Assembly (NCBI RefSeq): GCF_003261055.1 | Contig: NZ_CP030073.1 | Coordinates: 8,618,001-8,682,000 of the forward strand | Direction: 5' to 3' | DNA: 64,000 nucleotides | From: Streptomyces cadmiisoli | Lineage (GTDB): Bacteria; Actinomycetota; Actinomycetes; Streptomycetales; Streptomycetaceae | Shown: positions 62,282-64,000 of the stretch, in pieces | Numbering within the stretch: position 1 is the stretch's first letter | Layout of the letters: the number at the start of each line of letters is the position of its first letter | Notes under the pieces: model-generated | The model's input: the letters and a program-made list of their open reading frames with translations, nothing else | Database searches by the model: none | What the model was told of the DNA's origin: nothing | Translations under genes and position numbers: made by a program

Positions 62282-62797
62282 TTGAGGCTCTCCAAGCGCA
62301 TCACCGGCGCGTTCATCACCGCGGCCATCGTCTGCGGCGGGGTCATGTCGGCACCATCGGCTGGTGCGTCGGTCGCCAGTGGCTCCATCAGCGGTGCCGA
62401 CTGGGGGAACGCCGGCGTGAGGAACGACTGGGGCGACGAGGGGCCCTTGGACTACAACTCCCACGACTACAGCAGGGCCGTGGCGTTGTGGCAGCTGGTT
62501 CTGCGGGCGGAGGGCTTCTACACCGGAGCCATCGACTGCGACTTCGGCCCCGCCACCACGGAGGCCACCAGAGACTTCCAGAGGTGGTACGGGCTCACGG
62601 CTGACGGCAGTGCGGGACCCAACACGCTGAGCGTGGCGGACAACTCGCTGCAGGATCTTGGCAATCAGCGTGACATCAGGTACATCGCCTGGGAGGGTAT
62701 GGGCTCGGTGGACTTCCGGCGTATCAACGGCGTCTACCACTTCTACCTCAACGGAGCTTGGCGCACCGCCTCCTACACGTCGGCCTCCGGCTGCTGA
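62282..62797 (+). CDS. secreted protein with peptidoglycan-binding-like domain
   Basis: A 171-residue protein. The TTG at 62282, with AAGGGA six bases upstream, is the likely start; it opens a Sec signal (MRLSKRITGAFITAAIVCGG, cleavage near AGA-SV at about 35). Residues about 70-125 resemble a PG_binding_1 repeat: VALWQLVLRAEGFYTGAIDC, DFGPATTEATRDFQRWYGLT, ADGSAGPNTL. The last 45 residues are beta-like with a terminal Cys. It may bind the cell wall. A perfect 20-bp hairpin follows. Confidence 0.78.
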   Translation: MRLSKRITGAFITAAIVCGGVMSAPSAGASVASGSISGADWGNAGVRNDWGDEGPLDYNSHDYSRAVALWQLVLRAEGFYTGAIDCDFGPATTEATRDFQRWYGLTADGSAGPNTLSVADNSLQDLGNQRDIRYIAWEGMGSVDFRRINGVYHFYLNGAWRTASYTSASGC

Positions 62798-62855
62798 ACG
62801 GCCGCCTGACAACAGCGGCAGCCGGGGCGCCACGATCCTTGCGGCGCTCTGGCCG

Positions 62856-62897
62856 CCCCTGCTGGCACAGGTCCGGACGGACCTGTGCCAGCAGGGG
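62856..62897. terminator. 20-bp perfect inverted repeat, terminator
   Basis: The arms are fully complementary (CCCCTGCTGGCACAGGTCCG and its complement) with a GA centre, 58 bases after the upstream stop and before the next ribosome site. A very strong hairpin. Confidence 0.85.
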
Positions 62898-62934
62898 CAC
62901 GGCTCACCAGCACGAAGAGTGAAGGGGATGTTCC

Positions 62935-63315
62935 ATGCGTAGCAAGAGAATGATGGCCGCGGGCCTCGCGCTCGTCTGCGGGACGTTCGGGCTCACGATC
63001 GCGAACGCGTCCACGGCGAGCGCCGACACCGCGTTCGGCTGCGGCTATCCGCAGGTCTGCTTCTACAAGACGCAGGCGGACTTCAACGCGAGGCGGTGGA
63101 CCGCCGCGTACAAGGACCTGACCAGCTCCTACCAGACCCTCAGCTCCGGCGCCCGCGGCGCGTACGCAGTGTTCAATTCGCGCAATGACGACGGAGCCCG
63201 GCTGCACTTCACCAACGGCGACGTCGAGTGCCTCGCACCCAATCACCTGATGCTGACCAACGGCTTCGTGGTCGACAAGATCCGGATCATGAACTCTCCG
63301 ACCTGCTCGTACTGA
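62935..63315 (+). CDS. small secreted protein, peptidase inhibitor I36-like
   Basis: A 126-residue protein, ATG at 62935 after AAGGGG. Sec signal peptide (about 1-31, MRSKRMMAAGLALVCGTFGL, cleavage near ASA-DT). The mature part of about 95 residues has four Cys (CGYPQVCFYKT; VECLAPNH; SPTCSY) and the pattern of beta/gamma-crystallin-like SMI/I36 inhibitors, with a W-x-x-x-Y-x-D-L region and GARGAYAVFNSRND. The inhibitor role is inferred. It is followed by a terminator. Confidence 0.7.
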   Translation: MRSKRMMAAGLALVCGTFGLTIANASTASADTAFGCGYPQVCFYKTQADFNARRWTAAYKDLTSSYQTLSSGARGAYAVFNSRNDDGARLHFTNGDVECLAPNHLMLTNGFVVDKIRIMNSPTCSY

Positions 63316-63340
63316 GAACAACCTGCGTCGCGCACGGCCT

Positions 63341-63377
63341 GCGGACCCGCCGTCCCCCTTCGGGAAGGCGGGTCCGC
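63341..63377 (+). terminator. terminator hairpin
   Basis: An 11-bp perfect stem (GCGGACCCGCC / GGCGGGTCCGC) with a 15-base loop, 25 bases after the stop of the small secreted protein. Confidence 0.75.
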
Positions 63378-63500
63378 GCCATTGGACGGCAGCCCGGTTT
63401 GCCGCGCGCTGCCTGCGGTGCCGGCTGCATTGCCACGGTAGGAGGTGGTGCCAAGGTCACTCTCCTCGATATGGGCTTCCGAGCCGGGGTGTGCCTGGCT

Positions 63501-64000
63501 CTAGAGGGCCGCCAGCAGGCGTTCTGCGAGGACGGCTGCCGAGGCGGGGTTCTGGCCGGTGAAGAGGTTCCGGTCCACCACTGTGTAGGGCTTCCACATC
63601 TCGCCTTTGGTGAAGTCAACGCCCATGTCGATGAGCTCGGACTCCACCGTCCACCGTGCGCGCTTGGCGAGGCCGACGGCTTCCTCCTCCTCATTGGTGA
63701 ACGCCGTGACCCGGTAGCCCGCGAACGGGGACTCGCCGTGGATCCTTGTCGCCAGCATTGCCGCGGGGGCGTGACAGACGACCGCGAGGGGCTTGCCCGA
63801 AGCGAGCGCCGCGGTCAACAGCCGGCCGGCGTCGGGGTCGACGCACAGGTCCTCCATGGGCCCATGGCCGCCAGGGAAGTAGACGGCGTCATAGTCCTCC
63901 AGACGGGCGTTCGCCAGGTGGATCGGTCGCCGCATCACTTCCGCAGAGCGGATGATCTCCTCGAGGTCGAGGGCGATCTGCGCGCTGCCGGCCATGTCGG
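63501..64000 (-). CDS. DJ-1/PfpI family protein (type 1 glutamine amidotransferase-like), 5' end outside window
   Basis: At least 166 residues, cut by the window edge. The family core is clear: DYDAVYFPGGHGPMEDL, then the nucleophile elbow AVVCHAPAAM, FAGYRVTAFTNEEE, and the end NLFTGQNPASAAVLAERLL. This matches the Hsp31/PfpI class (deglycase/chaperone/protease-like), where the elbow Cys and a nearby His are catalytic. The ATG at 63995 is probably internal, since the N-terminal beta strand and Glu region (normally about 60 residues) are missing. Confidence 0.88.
   Translation of the reverse strand, partial: DMAGSAQIALDLEEIIRSAEVMRRPIHLANARLEDYDAVYFPGGHGPMEDLCVDPDAGRLLTAALASGKPLAVVCHAPAAMLATRIHGESPFAGYRVTAFTNEEEEAVGLAKRARWTVESELIDMGVDFTKGEMWKPYTVVDRNLFTGQNPASAAVLAERLLAAL

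Overview
The window looks like a chromosomal segment of a Streptomyces. It is strongly GC-rich with GC-biased third codon positions, starts on GTG and TTG are common, and it carries families typical of the genus: many TetR, AraC and GNAT genes, small secreted proteins, Tat/Sec hydrolases, an LtrA membrane protein and a second IF-1. The content is accessory in character. Short conserved genes are separated by decayed transposase pieces, mostly of the IS5 type, with Tn3, IS3 and IS605/TnpB scraps. This suits a chromosomal arm or an integration-prone region. No rRNA, tRNA or CRISPR array was seen.

Layout. 1-6735: a broken MFS gene, a small Cys-rich protein, a two-TM protein divergent from a membrane-anchored NACHT NTPase, a lipoprotein/coiled-coil pair, and a decayed DUF1998 (DrmB-like) gene. 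6772-15152: a one-TM protein, an AI-2E family permease, an exported protein, a large 2OG-Fe(II) oxygenase and an enlarged PhoD phosphatase. 15503-22971: hypothetical genes, a frameshifted DUF4253 gene, an ARPP-2-like/vWA operon and a YcxB-like protein. 24038-34316: an orphan histidine kinase, a TY-Chap-like protein, an AadA-type nucleotidyltransferase, a small secreted protein, a CocE-type hydrolase with its divergent TetR gene and a palindromic operator, and an SPFH/NfeD pair. 34581-42247: a giant subtilase, LtrA, a GNAT and a VOC protein. 42608-46409: a truncated regulator, then an IS5-type transposase interrupted by a complete group II intron. 46486-51835: a DUF1963-like protein, a TnpB remnant, a GNAT, an ADP-ribosylglycohydrolase homologue and a small secreted protein. 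53082-56681: an SDR / epoxide-hydrolase-like / cupin / TetR catabolic-looking cluster. 57020-64000: a CdiI-like immunity protein, a GNAT translationally coupled to an IF-1 paralogue, an F420-reductase-like protein, an AraC regulator, two small secreted proteins and a DJ-1/PfpI protein cut by the window edge.

The most interesting locus is 1458-4441. The NACHT protein begins with one copy of a roughly 20-residue motif (V-x-G-x-x-N-[RK]-V-A-G-x-x-A-x-x-N-x-[FL]-G-[DE]). The divergently encoded small membrane protein ends with two ungapped copies of the same motif after two TM helices. One motif on the NLR-like sensor and a repeated motif on the adjacent effector is the architecture of amyloid signalling pairs (fungal NWD2/HET-S, bacterial BASS motifs). 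It is therefore a good candidate for an NLR-triggered, membrane-targeting cell-death or anti-phage system. That function is inference from sequence alone.

The second structural highlight is the group II intron. Exact removal of 43789-46313 rejoins the IS5 transposase reading frame, so the intron appears to have used a resident insertion sequence as its home site.
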